Shown: in pieces, positions 1-12,600 of the stretch | Numbering within the stretch: position 1 is the stretch's first letter | Layout: each line of letters begins with the position of its first letter | Program-made: the position numbers and the translations under genes | From: Cubamyces lactineus | Lineage: Eukaryota > Basidiomycota > Agaricomycetes > Polyporales > Polyporaceae | DNA: 64,000 nucleotides | Assembly: GCA_022376465.1 (NCBI GenBank) | Contig: JACDTU010000027.1 | Span: 62,001 to 126,000 of the forward strand | Reading direction: 5' to 3' | The notes under the pieces: generated by a model | What the model was told of the DNA's origin: nothing | What the model saw: only the letters and a program-made list of their open reading frames with translations | Databases searched by the model: none

Positions 1-459
1 AGATTGTGAAACCGACCCATCCTGTCAACTCATGCAAGTTCTTGACGGTATGCTCCAATGTCGCCGGAAGGCGTTCAATATTCCTGGTGTATGTTCAGCG
101 CGGCCTTCGTGGGTCACTGTAATGGGCAACGTACTTGGCTAACTCCCTCACAGCATCCTCTTTTGCATCCTCGGCCTCGCTCTCAGTGCCGGATCCATCC
201 GTGTCATCGTCTGCAATTTTGTCCAACAATCCCTTGGATCCTCTCCCCCTCAACTTGCGATACTCCTCGACCCTCAGTCGTGGTCACCACGGATTGTTAA
301 CAACTGCCCACGTAGGTGGGGAAATTCTCGTGGAAGACCTGCCAACTCGATATACAAATACAAATGGCCCACCTCATTGAGAATCAATGACACTATGGAT
401 TTTCAATGGGAGTGGGGCTTTTGTAGTAGTGTATTAACAATTGTGCCACATTTGTAAAT

Positions 460-1860
460 GAGATGCATGAATAATGCCCCCACGTATGATACACAATAGC
501 TGGATCGTACATGGACGTGGGTGGTTTGCATATCCCTGCAATACACAATCCACCCACGTCCAATGTATAATAGCTGAATTGTAGATGGACGTGGGTGATT
601 TGTAGATGCCTCTGATATACAATCTGCCCACGTCTGATGTACAAAAGCTGGATTGTAGATGGACGTGGGCAGTTTGTAGATGTCAATAGCTGGATTGTAG
701 ATGGACGTGGGTGCTTTGTACATGCCTCTGATATACAATCTGCCCACGTCTGATGTACAATAGCTGGATCGTACATGGACGTGGGCGGTTTGTATATCCC
801 TGTGATACACAATCCACCCACGTCCAATGTACAATAGCTGAATTGTAGATGGACGTGGGTGATTTGTAGATGCCTCTGATATACAATCTGCCCACGTCTG
901 ATGTACAAAAGCTGGATTGTAGATGGACGTGGGCAGTTTGTAGATGTCAATAGCTGGATTGTAGATGGACGTGGGTGATTTGTAGATGCCTCTGATATAC
1001 AATCTGCCCACGTCTGATGTACAAAAGCTGGATTGTAGATGGACGTGGGCAGTTTGTAGATGTCAATAGCTTGATTGTAGATGGACGTGGCAGTTTTGTA
1101 AATGCCTCTGATATACAATCAGCCCACGTCTGATATACAATCAGCCCACGTCTGATATACAATCAGCCCACGTCTGATATACAATAGCTGGATTGTATAT
1201 GAACGTGGCAGTTTTGTATATGAACGTGGCAGTATTGTATATGCCTCTGATATACAATCTGCCCACATTTAACTTGATTGTATATAGACGTGGCAGTTTT
1301 GTACATGCCTCTGATATACAATCAGCCCACGTCTGATATACAATAGCTGGATTGTATATGAACGTGGCAGTATTGTATATGAACGTGGCAGTATTGTATA
1401 TGAACGTGGCAGTATTGTATATGAACGTGGCTGGATTGTAGATGAACGTGGGTGATTTGTACATGCCTCTGATATACAATCTGCCCACGTTTAGCTTGAT
1501 TGTAGATGGACGTGGCAGTTTTGTAAATGCCTCTGATATACAATCAGCCCACGTCTGATATACAATCAGCCCACGTCTGATATACAATAGCTGGATTGTA
1601 TATGAACGTGGCAGTTTTGTATATGAACGTGGCAGTATTGTATATGCCTCTGATATACAATCTGCCCACATTTATCTTGATTGTATATGGACGTGGCAGT
1701 TTTGTACATGCCTCTGATATACAATCAGCCCACGTCTGATCTACAATAGCTGAATTGTATATGAACGTGGCAGTTTTGTACATGCCTCTGATATACAATC
1801 TGCCCACATTTAGCTGGATTGTATATGGACATGGCCACTTTGTAGATGCCACTTTTGTAT
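460..1860. repeat. FB1 left-arm tandem array
   Basis: Degenerate tandem repeats of roughly 65-75 bp built from TGTAGATGGACGTGGG, CTGATATACAATC and GCCCACGTCTGAT blocks, with a shorter GAACGTGGCAGTATTGTATA unit reiterated around 1,370-1,430. Each unit carries ACGTGG next to a TTGTA/TACAA core. The inverted partner is at about 4,180-5,290. Confidence 0.9.
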
Positions 1861-1864
1861 TACA

Positions 1865-2040
1865 ACTACTATCTGGGCACTTTCTAGCGCTTTTTGGGCT
1901 CCTATTTGGGCGCTTCTTCAACGCTTTTGGGCGCTTTTTTGGCTGTTATCTGGGCGCTTTTTTGGCTGTTATCTGGGCGCTTTTTGGGTTCCTATTTGGG
2001 CGCTTTTTGGGCGCTTTTTTGCGTCCAAATAGGGCAGGCA
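1865..2040. repeat. GCGCTTTTTGGG short-period repeat, FB1 left arm
   Basis: About eight copies of a 17-24-bp unit of the type GGGCGCTTTTTTGGCTGTTATCTG. The mirrored copy is at about 3,987-4,160, and FB2 carries a longer version at about 19,918-20,120. Confidence 0.85.
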
Positions 2041-2939
2041 TATTCAACACCTTCCTGCCCTCCTCTTCTGGGGCCCTATTAGGGCACCCTGTTGGGCCAA
2101 AAATATACATAGCATGTATGTATATGCCATAGTACATCTCTGTGTGCATAGTGATGCAATAGTGCAGGGAAAATAACCAAAAAATGCGACCCTAGGCCAA
2201 GGGCCACCAGGAGGGGACCACTGCAGGGTGGCTGGCCTGGCTTCCTCTGGTCCAATTTCTGTGAGTAATATATCATTGGAGAGGTGCTTGAAAGGGCTTT
2301 TTAACGCATATTTTTGCAGGAGGAACCATGCAAAATTGGTAGAAATATGGATCATCGCATTTTTGCCAAAAATGGCCATTTTGTTTCCTTGATTGCTCAG
2401 CACACAGGTGTCCCCTCATGTTTTCCTTGGTACCGTTCAATTCGCATTTTCAAGGGCTTTCTAACAGTAGTACATACATGGCATTCTGACCACATGCATT
2501 GACATCCTTCTCCTGCCCCTCCCTCACTTTACCACCTCATAGCTCCTGCAGTTCTTTGTCTTTCTCTGTGAAGTCTTTTGATATCTGTAGTATACATACA
2601 GAACTATGTATTTATTGCTTTTTACGCCCTAATATGGCCTATCCCCAATGGAATCCATCTAGGTGCATTTTCGCACTTTTCAGATTCTCCCCTCCATATC
2701 TCTGCACCCAGAGCAGCTATTGCCTTTGTTCTTTTCGCATTTTGTGCCTGGACATTGCTACTACATGTCTGTAGAAGCTCATTTTTATCGAATGCAGCGA
2801 TCAGAATTGAGCTCCTTATCAGCTGTGGCAGGCAGATCCTGTTTTGGCTTACATTCAGGGCATTATTTTCTGATCAGATAGCACATTCATATTCTACTCG
2901 TCTATAGCTACCTGTAACAACAAGAATCATGGGATTTGG

Positions 2940-3086
2940 TGAAGAATTGAGTGAGCTACAGTGAATGGACCTCCTGGACACCCAAAGTTGCAGTGTGTGC
3001 AGTTGCACTGCTCCGGAAATGCATGCAGTGCATTGCTGAACAGGCAGCATTTGGTGCCTCTGGGCCATATCTCTGCAACCACTCCT
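2940..3086. other. FB1 loop between the inverted arms
   Basis: 147-bp single-copy spacer between the arms. Inverted complementarity stops at TTTGG (2,939) and resumes at CCAAA (3,087). The loop of FB2 (21,028-21,174) has the same length and sequence as far as read. It holds short inverted stretches such as TGCATGCAGTGCA but no gene. Confidence 0.85.
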
Positions 3087-4179
3087 CCAAATCCCATGAT
3101 TCTTGTTGTTACAGGTAGCTATAGACGAGTAGAATATGAATGTGCTATCTGATCAGAAAATAATGCCCTGAATGTAAGCCAAAACAGGATCTGCCTGCCA
3201 CAGCTGATAAGGAGCTCAATTCTGATCGCTGCATTCGATAAAAATGAGCTTCTACAGACATGTAGTAGCAATGTCCAGGCACAAAATGCGAAAAGAACAA
3301 AGGCAATAGCTGCTCTGGGTGCAGAGATATGGAGGGGAGAATCTGAAAAGTGCGAAAATGCACCTAGATGGATTCCATTGGGGATAGGCCATATTAGGGC
3401 GTAAAAAGCAATAAATACATAGTTCTGTATGTATACTACAGATATCAAAAGACTTCACAGAGAAAGACAAAGAACTGCAGGAGCTATGAGGTGGTAAAGT
3501 GAGGGAGGGGCAGGAGAAGGATGTCAATGCATGTGGTCAGAATGCCATGTATGTACTACTGTTAGAAAGCCCTTGAAAATGCGAATTGAACGGTACCAAG
3601 GAAAACATGAGGGGACACCTGTGTGCTGAGCAATCAAGGAAACAAAATGGCCATTTTTGGCAAAAATGCGATGATCCATATTTCTACCAATTTTGCATGG
3701 TTCCTCCTGCAAAAATATGCGTTAAAAAGCCCTTTCAAGCACCTCTCCAATGATATATTACTCACAGAAATTGGACCAGAGGAAGCCAGGCCAGCCACCC
3801 TGCAGTGGTCCCCTCCTGGTGGCCCTTGGCCTAGGGTCGCATTTTTTGGTTATTTTCCCTGCACTATTGCATCACTATGCACACAGAGATGTACTATGGC
3901 ATATACATACATGCTATGTATATTTTTGGCCCAACAGGGTGCCCTAATAGGGCCCCAGAAGAGGAGGGCAGGAAGGTGTTGAATATGCCTGCCCTATTTG
4001 GACGCAAAAAAGCGCCCAAAAAGCGCCCAAATAGGAACCCAAAAAGCGCCCAGATAACAGCCAAAAAAGCGCCCAGATAACAGCCAAAAAAGCGCCCAAA
4101 AGCGTTGAAGAAGCGCCCAAATAGGAGCCCAAAAAGCGCTAGAAAGTGCCCAGATAGTAGTTGTAATACAAAAGTGGCA

Positions 4180-5290
4180 TCTACAAAGTGGCCATGTCCA
4201 TATACAATCCAGCTAAATGTGGGCAGATTGTATATCAGAGGCATGTACAAAACTGCCATGTTCATATACAATTCAGCTATTGTAGATCAGACGTGGGCTG
4301 ATTGTATATCAGAGGCATGTACAAAACTGCCACGTCCATATACAATCAAGATAAATGTGGGCAGATTGTATATCAGAGGCATATACAATACTGCCACGTT
4401 CATATACAAAACTGCCACGTTCATATACAATCCAGCTATTGTATATCAGACGTGGGCTGATTGTATATCAGACGTGGGCTGATTGTATATCAGACGTGGG
4501 CTGATTGTATATCAGAGGCATTTACAAAACTGCCACGTCCATCTACAATCAAGCTAAACGTGGGCAGATTGTATATCAGAGGCATGTACAAATCACCCAC
4601 GTTCATCTACAATCCAGCCACGTTCATATACAAAACTGCCACGTTCATATACAATACTGCCACGTTCATATACAATACTGCCACGTTCATATACAATACT
4701 GCCACGTTCATATACAATCCAGCTATTGTATATCAGACGTGGGCTGATTGTATATCAGAGGCATGTACAAAACTGCCACGTCCATCTACAATCCAGCCAT
4801 TGACATCCACAAACCGCCCACGTCCATCTACAATCCAGCTTTTGTACATCAGACGTGGGCAGATTGTATATCAGAGGCATCTACAAATCACCCACGTCCA
4901 TCTACAATTCAGCTATTGTACATTGGACGTGGGTGGATTGTGTATCACAGGGATATACAAACCGCCCACGTCCATGTACGATCCAGCTATTGTACATCAG
5001 ACGTGGGCAGATTGTATATCAGAGGCATGTACAAAGCACCCACGTCCATCTACAATCCAGCTATTGACATCTACAAACTGCCCACGTCCATCTACAATCC
5101 AGCTTTTGTACATCAGACGTGGGCAGATTGTATATCAGAGGCATCTACAAATCACCCACGTCCATCTACAATTCAGCTATTATACATTGGACGTGGGTGG
5201 ATTGTGTATTGCAGGGATATGCAAACCACCCACGTCCATGTACGATCCAGCTATTGTGTATCATACGTGGGGGCATTATTCATGCATCTC
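4180..5290. repeat. FB1 right-arm tandem array
   Basis: Inverted counterpart of the array at 460-1,860, shorter by about 276 bp, with units such as CCACGTCCATCTACAATCC and GCCACGTTCATATACAATAC. Long open frames through it reflect period and composition, not coding. Confidence 0.9.
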
Positions 5291-6023
5291 ATTTACAAAT
5301 GTGGCACAATTGTTAATACACTACTACAAAAGCCCCACTCCCATTGAAAATCCATAGTGTCATTGATTCTCAATGAGGTGGGCCATTTGTATTTGTATAT
5401 CGAGTTGGCAGGTCTTCCACGAGAATTTCCCCACCTACGTGGGCAGTTGTTAACAATCCGTGGTGACCACTAGTGCGACCCTTGCCTTCACTTCCTCCGA
5501 CTCGCGCTCGAGCATTTCTGCAGCCATACGTATGCGAAAGGTCAATTCGGTTTCTGGTTCAACGTCGGCGTCGAGGTTTGTGAGGTATGTCTTGTAAGCC
5601 TCACGGATCACCGTGTTGACTTGGTCTCCCTCGACTTTGAGATACGCCTGGTAGGGATGCAGATACCCTGTTCTCTTCTTCCCAAGATCAAGGATACGCT
5701 TCGTCGAGGATCCGCGCGCCCGATTGTAAAACCACCACCGAATGCGCTAGCAGTACTATGAGTGACTCACCCGCGCCTTCTTTCACATGATGTCTTACTT
5801 ACCTTGTGCTGAAGTTTCGTCTTCTTCGAACGCGCTTTCTCTTGATTGCCGCCCCGCTTCTGTACTTCCTCTTCGGTGGGCTCCTCCAAAGGAAAGCGAC
5901 GAAACCACTCAGAATAAGCCACTTCAAAGAACTTGTCGACACGATTTTTCCGCTGGGATTGAACGAACTCCGGCAATTTCCCCTTCAGCCACTTTGCTTG
6001 TTCATCGGTTGCCCAGGAACGAC

Positions 6024-7919
6024 GAGGCATTATTAAGAGGTGTGATGAGGTGGTACAGTGGGTGAGTGGGCAGGGATACGACTCGGAGCGGGACGCAAGT
6101 TTGAATGTGAGCTGGCGGTGCGGGTATGAACCTGGACAAAGGCGTGCGATAGGGACTCCACCGTTGATCGCGGAGGTTGCGCGACTCACGCGTAACGGCG
6201 ACACCCTCGATAGCGTCTCAACGACTGGTGCGTTGGCCCATCAGCCTGGTGAATCCACAAGATCGCCCGCCGTCACCGCCTCTGCCTCATCATCATGCGT
6301 GCGTGACGACCTGCTCCGCGGCCGGTCTCCTCCCATCCGTTGTCTGGTTTCCGCTTGTTTCGCTCATCCTGATGGTCATGTTACCGCCTTGATTCCCCAC
6401 CAGGTATTCCATTCACAAGCTCAGGGAGTATTCATGCCCATTGCGAGCGATGACTCAAATCGCTCAGGACAGTGGTTTCCCGTCACCAGGTGCGCCCTTA
6501 CCCTGCTTGTTTCACCCAAATAGATCGGCAAATGCTCAGTGCTCACCCAACGTCTCTAGGCCTTGATCGCTCTTCGGTCCGCGCGGAATACGCAAATGGA
6601 CGGGTTCTCCCGTCCGTCAACCAATCGGCTTCCGAGCCAGCGAGCCCGCTCAATCTCAGTCTCCATACGCCAAGGGACATCGCAAAGTTGTCATTGCATC
6701 AGTACTGTTCACTCTTAGAGACGGTAATACTACATGTCATTGATACATGCTGCATACATATATACGGGATACAGAGGATCTCTCACGAAAGGTTGGCGAC
6801 GCGCTAATGCGGACCGAAGGCGAGGAGATCGTCGGAGTGCAGTCAAGAGGAGGGAGAGAGGGAGAGAGAGAGCGAGCGGATGTAACCTAGCTAGGCAAAT
6901 AATAATGAAGCAGCAGAGTGCCCGATAGCCCCTAGGGACCAGAAGAGAACCCGACGCGTGCGCGCGTCGAGTGTTTGAGTGCGAAAGGAAGAACGGAGAC
7001 GGAACCGTGCAGGAGCAAAGTCGGCGGCACGTGCGCAGGCGGCGGTGCGAAAGGACGAAATGTGAAGGCAACGGACTGCCTTCAGACGGTTGGGGAACGT
7101 GCGCGCGGGCGGGATATGACGGTAGAGACCGTGTTCTACGAGCGTAGGCGGACGCGCTGGACAGTCAAGTCGTAACAGCTTTGCACGATGTCGGATGAGG
7201 CAGGCTGCGCACGCGAGCGCGAGGTTCAGACGCGGAGTTCGAGGGGAAACTGAACTGTTATTCTACGGTGCGAATACAGGCTTTTTATACGCTACTACGG
7301 GCTCGCGCTCTAGGCTCCGCGTCCCTGGTTGGTGCAGATGCTGGAGTCGGCGTTGAGTATACGAGAAAACCTTGAGACGGCGAGATGGGAGTGCCGTGCG
7401 TGACGCGTCGGGACGCGATCACGTGCGCGCTGCCCGTCCTACCAAACACGGCGTATCCGCGTACGCTGCTCGTCCGGAGGCTTGAGAACCGGTGCGGGTA
7501 CGATCGAAAGCTGCATCAAGAAAATAAACCGTTCCTTTCGCTGACTAGCCTGCTCGTCCGACGGCCGAGGCGTGCAGCACGCTCGCCGACCAGTCAGCCG
7601 TGCAGGCTACCTATTAGCGCGCATGTAGGTGAAGGGCGTAGGCGGTGGGCATGGGGGCTGCAGGCGGTACAGACGATGCGGATGAGGGTGATTATGAGGT
7701 GGTGGTGGCGGGCCTGCGCTCCCCTCGTTGCCATCGACCGCGCGAATCCGTTTTGAACACCCCCAAGCGCGATGTACCGGCGCGCGATGCGGAAGCACGA
7801 CGCTGTAGAATGTCATTAGTGTGCTCGTGCGCGAGCTTACAGCCTGCGGGATCATGAGCTCTCCAGGCTTTCTGCTTGCACTGCTTGGCCTTCTGGATAG
7901 TCTCAGACGCAGAGACGTT
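6024..7919. other. Intergenic stretch between KDZ1 genes, no gene seen
   Basis: Divergent spacer upstream of the partner gene. It includes a purine-rich AG tract near 6,849-6,880 and GC-rich sequence from 6,940 on. No reading frame shows recognisable protein similarity. Promoters of the divergent pair probably lie at its two ends, but no clear TATA box was identified. Confidence 0.5.
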
Positions 7920-8435
7920 TACCAGAAAGCTCGAACTTGCCGAGGAGGCCCGGGTTGTTGCCCCTGATGCGCGCACGGTCACCCTTGTAGACTTGAGCGA
8001 GCACGCCGGGCTGGTTGTCGGAGTACGTCGAGAAGATCTCAGACTTCTTTGTGTAACGGTGGTGTTGTACTTGATGAGGTGTGAGGATGCCAGCCTCAAC
8101 AGCAGCACTGTACGAACTCGTTGGGCCCCTTGCTGTTGAGTAAGTTCAGCACGGGGTTGATGATACTGGGGATACGAGCCGAACCGTTGGCCGGGACGAA
8201 TGTGCTGCGCCTCATTGAGTTTTGTGTCGCAGAAGCCCTTGGTGGGCTAAGCGGGCTGCGGAAGAAGTCCTGGCAGGGCTCCTCCAAACGCTCACGGATG
8301 AGGGAGATGTGGACTTCGATTATCTTCAACAGGAAGTCGCTCTTGGTGACGTCCTGTGCTGCAGACGAGAGAGAGCGCTTACCATGCTCGCCAGACATGC
8401 GGAGGCGGCGCAGAGCACGGGGGTTCAACGTTCAA
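7920..8435 (-). pseudogene. Degenerate Hsp70 fragment
   Basis: Minus-strand translation, in shifted frames, gives [20 protein letters not shown], then EEPCQDFF, SARIPSI and further on [20 protein letters not shown] and LLGKFELSG. These match the nucleotide-binding and substrate-binding parts of cytosolic Hsp70 (DnaK family). Stops, frameshifts and internal deletions make it non-functional. It lies between the two divergent KDZ1 genes. A second Hsp70 fragment starting at the same exon lies at 46,079, beside another mobile element. Confidence 0.8.
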
Positions 8436-8756
8436 CAAGAGGTCTGCAAATGAATGGTGAGTACGAGAGCAATACGCAAATGGAAGCAACATGACCGTGG
8501 TGTACCCTGCTTCAAGTCCTTGCGCTTGAACTCTTGGACGAAATGGTGAACGCCGAGCAGGCCACTTCGTAAGTTAGCAAGTCAGAAGCGCCCACACGCG
8601 CTTCGGCAGCCACCCTCTCTCGTCCCCGGCCACTTCCTATTAGCTAGCCTGCATTTTCAATACTACTTCTACGCTTCCTCTATTGTCTCTCTCTCGTGTC
8701 TACTCAGACGGGAACTTCGTTTATCTCTCCCATATACCCACCACTGTCTGCTTGCC

Positions 8757-11700
8757 ATGGGACGAAAGCGAAAGCGCTCGCCTCCCCCAACCTTTCAGCC
8801 GGCCACTTCGTTCGAGGGGCAGTCTATGTTGCAAACATCGCGCGCCGTTGTTATCAACACAGTCAGCCGTGGAAGGATAGGCGGCCGTTCCAAGGCAAAG
8901 GCGAGCGACACACCACTGGAGCCCGTTCAAGAACCTCAAGCTAGCGCCGGGGAGCGCATAGAAGACAGTAACGTAACTCCAGCTACGATGGGTGCCCATA
9001 CAGGCGACCATGTATCCAGCGAGGAGCCACCTAGAAGGACACGCCACGATCAGCGCGCCGCAGTAAGTTGATTCACTGCTTATCCAGCTACCGTTTGCTT
9101 GACCTGTTCGCTTCCAATACCGATAGGCCAAGGTCTTGAGCTGGATACCGTTTCGACAGGAGTACCTTGACGAGATGCTGAGGCATTACGGCCGAAAAAA
9201 CAATCCGTTCATGCAGTGCGCCTCATGTAACGTAGAGCAAGGCCCATTCTACCGTTGCAAGGAATGTCACACCGCGCTCCCGCTGTGTCGCACCTGTACA
9301 GTCAGTACGCACCGGCAGCATTTCTTCCATAGAATCGAAGTGAGTAATACAGCGATACGAACATCCCGTACTGACGTATGCCATTTAATTTGAAGGCGTG
9401 GAACGGACAATACTTCGACATTGTCGCTCTCTCGACGCTAGGGCTCACAATCCAACTTGGCCACGACGGTGGCGCATGCCCCGACCCATCGTTGCCTCGC
9501 AGCATTGTGGTTTACCATACCAACGGATATCACAACCTTACAATCCAAGCCTGTACCTGCGCTAGTCCCGATGTGCAAGAAATACCGTTGTGGAGACAGT
9601 ATCTGCGTGCCGGCTGGTTCCCAGCGACCACTACCCGTCCGACAACCGCCTTTTCCTTTGATCTCCTCGATCTCTTCCACCACCTCACGCTTCAATCCAA
9701 AATCAATGCATACGATTTCTTCCTGTCTCTTGGGCGTAGAACAGACAATTCCGGTTTGTTGCATCACCCGGTACGTTTACGATATCCACTTCTCGCTTTT
9801 GTAACGGTTCACTTATGACATAGATTCCAGAGCCGCTATAAACAATTCAGCCACGCGGTACGGCTGTGGCGTCACCTTCAGCAGCTGAAATGGGCAGGTC
9901 GAGGTCACGATCCCGCCGGCGTGAAGGCCACGCCGCCGGGCGCACTTGCAGTGCCTTGCGCGGCTTGCCCGCATCCGGGCAAGAACCTCCCTGATGATTG
10001 GGAACTCACGCCACCAGATAAGATGTACGTAGCGCCATTCACTGTCATGCTTGAGGGGAGCACTGATCCAACCTGATACACAGGTGGCTATACACGCTCT
10101 ATCTTATGATGGATGCCAATTTTCGCTGCCGATGCAAGGATCGCGGGTTGGACGACGTCGAGCTTGCCCCCGGCTGGTCCTACTACGTACATGAGGAGAA
10201 GTTCCGAGAGCATGTCGTTCGTGTAGCGGGACGGCCGGCGGAGGTAAGTATGCGTCTTTGATGCGATACCGATTGTAGCAATGATCGGACTCCTTGTCTA
10301 CCTCTAGACAAATACGTGCTCTGCTGAGCACAATGCCATTCTCAAAGCCAACCTAAGGAAGGAGGGTTATGTTGCATCAGGCATCGGGGCTGTGTTATGC
10401 GCGCGACATGCGACATTCCGTGCTAACGGTGTTGGCGACATGCATCTCGGCGAGAAGTAAGCATGATTACCTTTCCTTGAGCGCAGACGTAAGCCTGATA
10501 CCCCTTAGATTCTCATACATGGACTTCCTCCTCGTCTCCACGCTGTTGGGCGTCACTTTGTACCTTCTAGTGGTGTCCTACGACATCGCCTGCCAGTATT
10601 GCAAGAATTTTCACAAGCGACTATCGGAAGACTTCCCATCCGACATGCAGCTCGACCTCGAGGACATGGCAATACGCTGGGCCATCCCGAAGAACCATAT
10701 TGGAGTGCACGGCCCCAGGCACTCCGAATTCTCCCTCAATCTGATATCTAACGTAGGACGGATGTATGGCGAAGGCGTTGAGTCATCATGGCACTCACTG
10801 AATCCCACGTCCATGAGCACGCGCGAGATGGCTCTTGCCACCCGGCACGAAGTCCTCAACGATCACTTAGGTGATTGGAACTGGAAGAAGAACATCGAGT
10901 TTGGTGCGTGATCTCTTGTCGTCCCTCGGGTATTACTATGATCACTGACACATTCCTTCTAGTATTGTTCCTTCATGACAGTCTCGAAATGGCATATGCT
11001 ATGGCCGTGAAGCAGCGCAAGATTTTCGACGAGTTCTCGGCCACTTTTCCGCCTGAAGTGGTCAAGGACTGGAGAAGACTTCTGGAGATCTGGAGTGTGA
11101 ATCCCTCTGCAGTGGAGGATCCGTTCGAGGAGCCTGAGGCAAGTAAGTACTTCCCTTGTACAACTGACACGAACATCTCCTGACCATACTAGATGTGACC
11201 GTTAACAAACTCCGTCGGCAACTGGCTGAAGAAGATGACCGAGATCTTCGGTCAGGCTCGTCTATCCCAACGTACCTCGACTTGACCCCCAGCACGTTCG
11301 TCCAGCTCGGCCTTGATATAGAAGAACAACAGTGAGTGTTCCATCCGAGCTGAGACAGTGCATCATATCTAATCCGCTCAGACGAGCCCTTCGTGCTACC
11401 GTACAGGGGAAGTCGGACGGCGACGTGGCAGATATCATTGAGCGGCGCAATGTCCTTCAGATGCGGATCATCAACTGGGTCGAAGCACAGAACATCTACA
11501 TGCCGGCTGTTCTTCAGCTGCGTCTCCAGACCGGTACTGCGGTTCCTCTGACTGCCACGTCCATTGGTCCCCAACCGCCGGAAGATATGTTAGACGCACC
11601 TGAGATTCTGGCTGAGTGCATGTCACTCTGGCTTCCATCATCCTTGCCCTCCTCCCTTCGCCAAGGCGACCTGGCTCAACGCCTCACCAACATTGAGCGT

Positions 11701-12477
11701 CAAATGCGACTCGCCCAACTGGAGGACAGCCTGAACGACATCCGGCGGCTGCGACGTGTACTCAAGGGTGTCGCTGAATTCAAGCGCCTGAATGTATCGG
11801 GGACCGGCAACAAACCGAACACGCGCATTCGTGCACTCTATGCTAAGTTCCAACGTAAACAAACCCGTGTAGCCGAACGGTACCGTGCTGCGTACCGTGC
11901 ATTGTCCACGCTGGATCCAGACGGTGTTTGGAAACGCGTCTTCCGCGAGCTCCTTGATCGGCATCTCACCGGTCCCGGCTCTGACGATGACAAGTCTACT
12001 GGCGAAGGACACCGCGAGGTGTCTTGGATCTGGCTGGCCCCTCGCGTGTCTTCCGACGCAAACGAGGCGGAAGATGTCGAGTACAACAAGAGCATGCGTG
12101 CGGAATGGGCTCGTGCCAAAGCACGGGCTGAACGGTGGGAAGAGGAGGTAGAACTGCTGGTGGAGGAAATGAGGCGTGTAATCGCTTACTTCGAGTGGAC
12201 TGCTGACTGGTGGGGGGGACTGGTCGAACAGCGTGCTAACACCACGTCCGGTGGCTGCGTTGCACTTGACGTCGTCGAAGGCATCCGTGCATTTGCGAGT
12301 AAGAGGGTGGCTCACTTCCATGGCCTTGCTTTGAGATGTGCAGGCCACTGGATACCGCTGCTCAACAAGCTTGGGCATTCAGCCTTGTGGGTTGACAAGT
12401 ATACCAATGCGGTCAATTTACCTACGCCAGCGGTGGGCCAAGGCGGGGATGATTCCGATACTGATGATAATGAGTAG
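8757..12477 (+). CDS. KDZ transposase (KDZ1), intact multi-exon gene
   Basis: DDE-type transposase of the KDZ superfamily, expected to cut and join the ends of KDZ1. Exon 1 (8,757-9,062) is a basic, low-complexity N-terminus starting MGRKRKRSPPPTFQP. Exon 2 (from 9,127) holds the CxC2-like zinc cluster, CASCNVEQGPFYRCKECHT followed by LCRTCT and a His pair. Then come LREGWFP-like AGWFPATTTRPTTAF, ACPHPGKNLPDDW, the first catalytic Asp in LMMDANFRCRCKDRG (near 10,110), the second in VSYDIACQY (near 10,580) and the Glu in MYGEGVESSWHSLNP (near 10,765). The C-terminus (11,332-12,477) is Arg- and Glu-rich, probably helical. At least nine short GT-AG introns (for example GTAAGT at 9,063 and GTACGT near 9,771) keep the frame open throughout. 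The exon order matches the KDZ3 transposase. No inactivating change was seen. Confidence 0.9.
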
Positions 12478-12600
12478 ATGCAGTTACCTTATCTTTGGCA
12501 GACAAGGGATGCAGGTGAATGTGTTGAACTAAGGATGTCAGATACCAAAGATTGGACATATAGCATGACCTACTATGCGCATGCATTTTCATTTGATGTT

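Larger units (their letters stand above)
279..5471. mobile_element. FB1: giant foldback (palindromic) element
   Basis: Two inverted arms, 279-2,939 and 3,087-5,471, flank a 147-bp loop. The ends read CGTGGTCACC at 279 and GGTGACCACT at 5,471, with the 3-bp direct repeat AGT at 276-278 and 5,472-5,474. The core arms (about 1,544-2,939 and 3,087-4,482) mirror each other about position 3,013. The outer parts are tandem arrays whose length differs, making the left arm 276 bp longer. No credible gene lies inside; the open frames are by-products of the repeats. It interrupts the KDZ1 partner gene. FB2 at 18,948-23,626 is a second copy of the same family. Confidence 0.92.
1..6023 (-). pseudogene. 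KDZ1 partner gene, split by palindrome FB1
   Basis: Starts at ATG 6,023 (MPRRSWATDEQAKWLKGK) and runs left. A first exon rich in Trp, Lys and Glu ends near 5,810 at a GTAAGT donor. The second exon starts near 5,752 with IRWWFYNRARGSS and stays open to 5,475, where FB1 begins. The coding frame resumes at 275 with RVEEYRKLRGRGSKG, an acidic stretch, and then, after an intron, ERLPATLEHTVKNLHELTGW at the window edge. It aligns by eye with the KDZ3 partner gene (37,403-39,920): same WL exon, same WWFYNR exon, same ESEEVKA segment and same LTGW segment. The WWFYNR stretch recalls DNA-binding helices, but function is unknown. Apart from the 5.2-kb insertion no stop codon was found, so it was probably intact when FB1 arrived. 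Confidence 0.7.

Noticed and set aside
460..1860. CRISPR-like spacing of repeats
   Set aside because: Units are degenerate and contiguous with no unique spacers, and the organism is a eukaryote.
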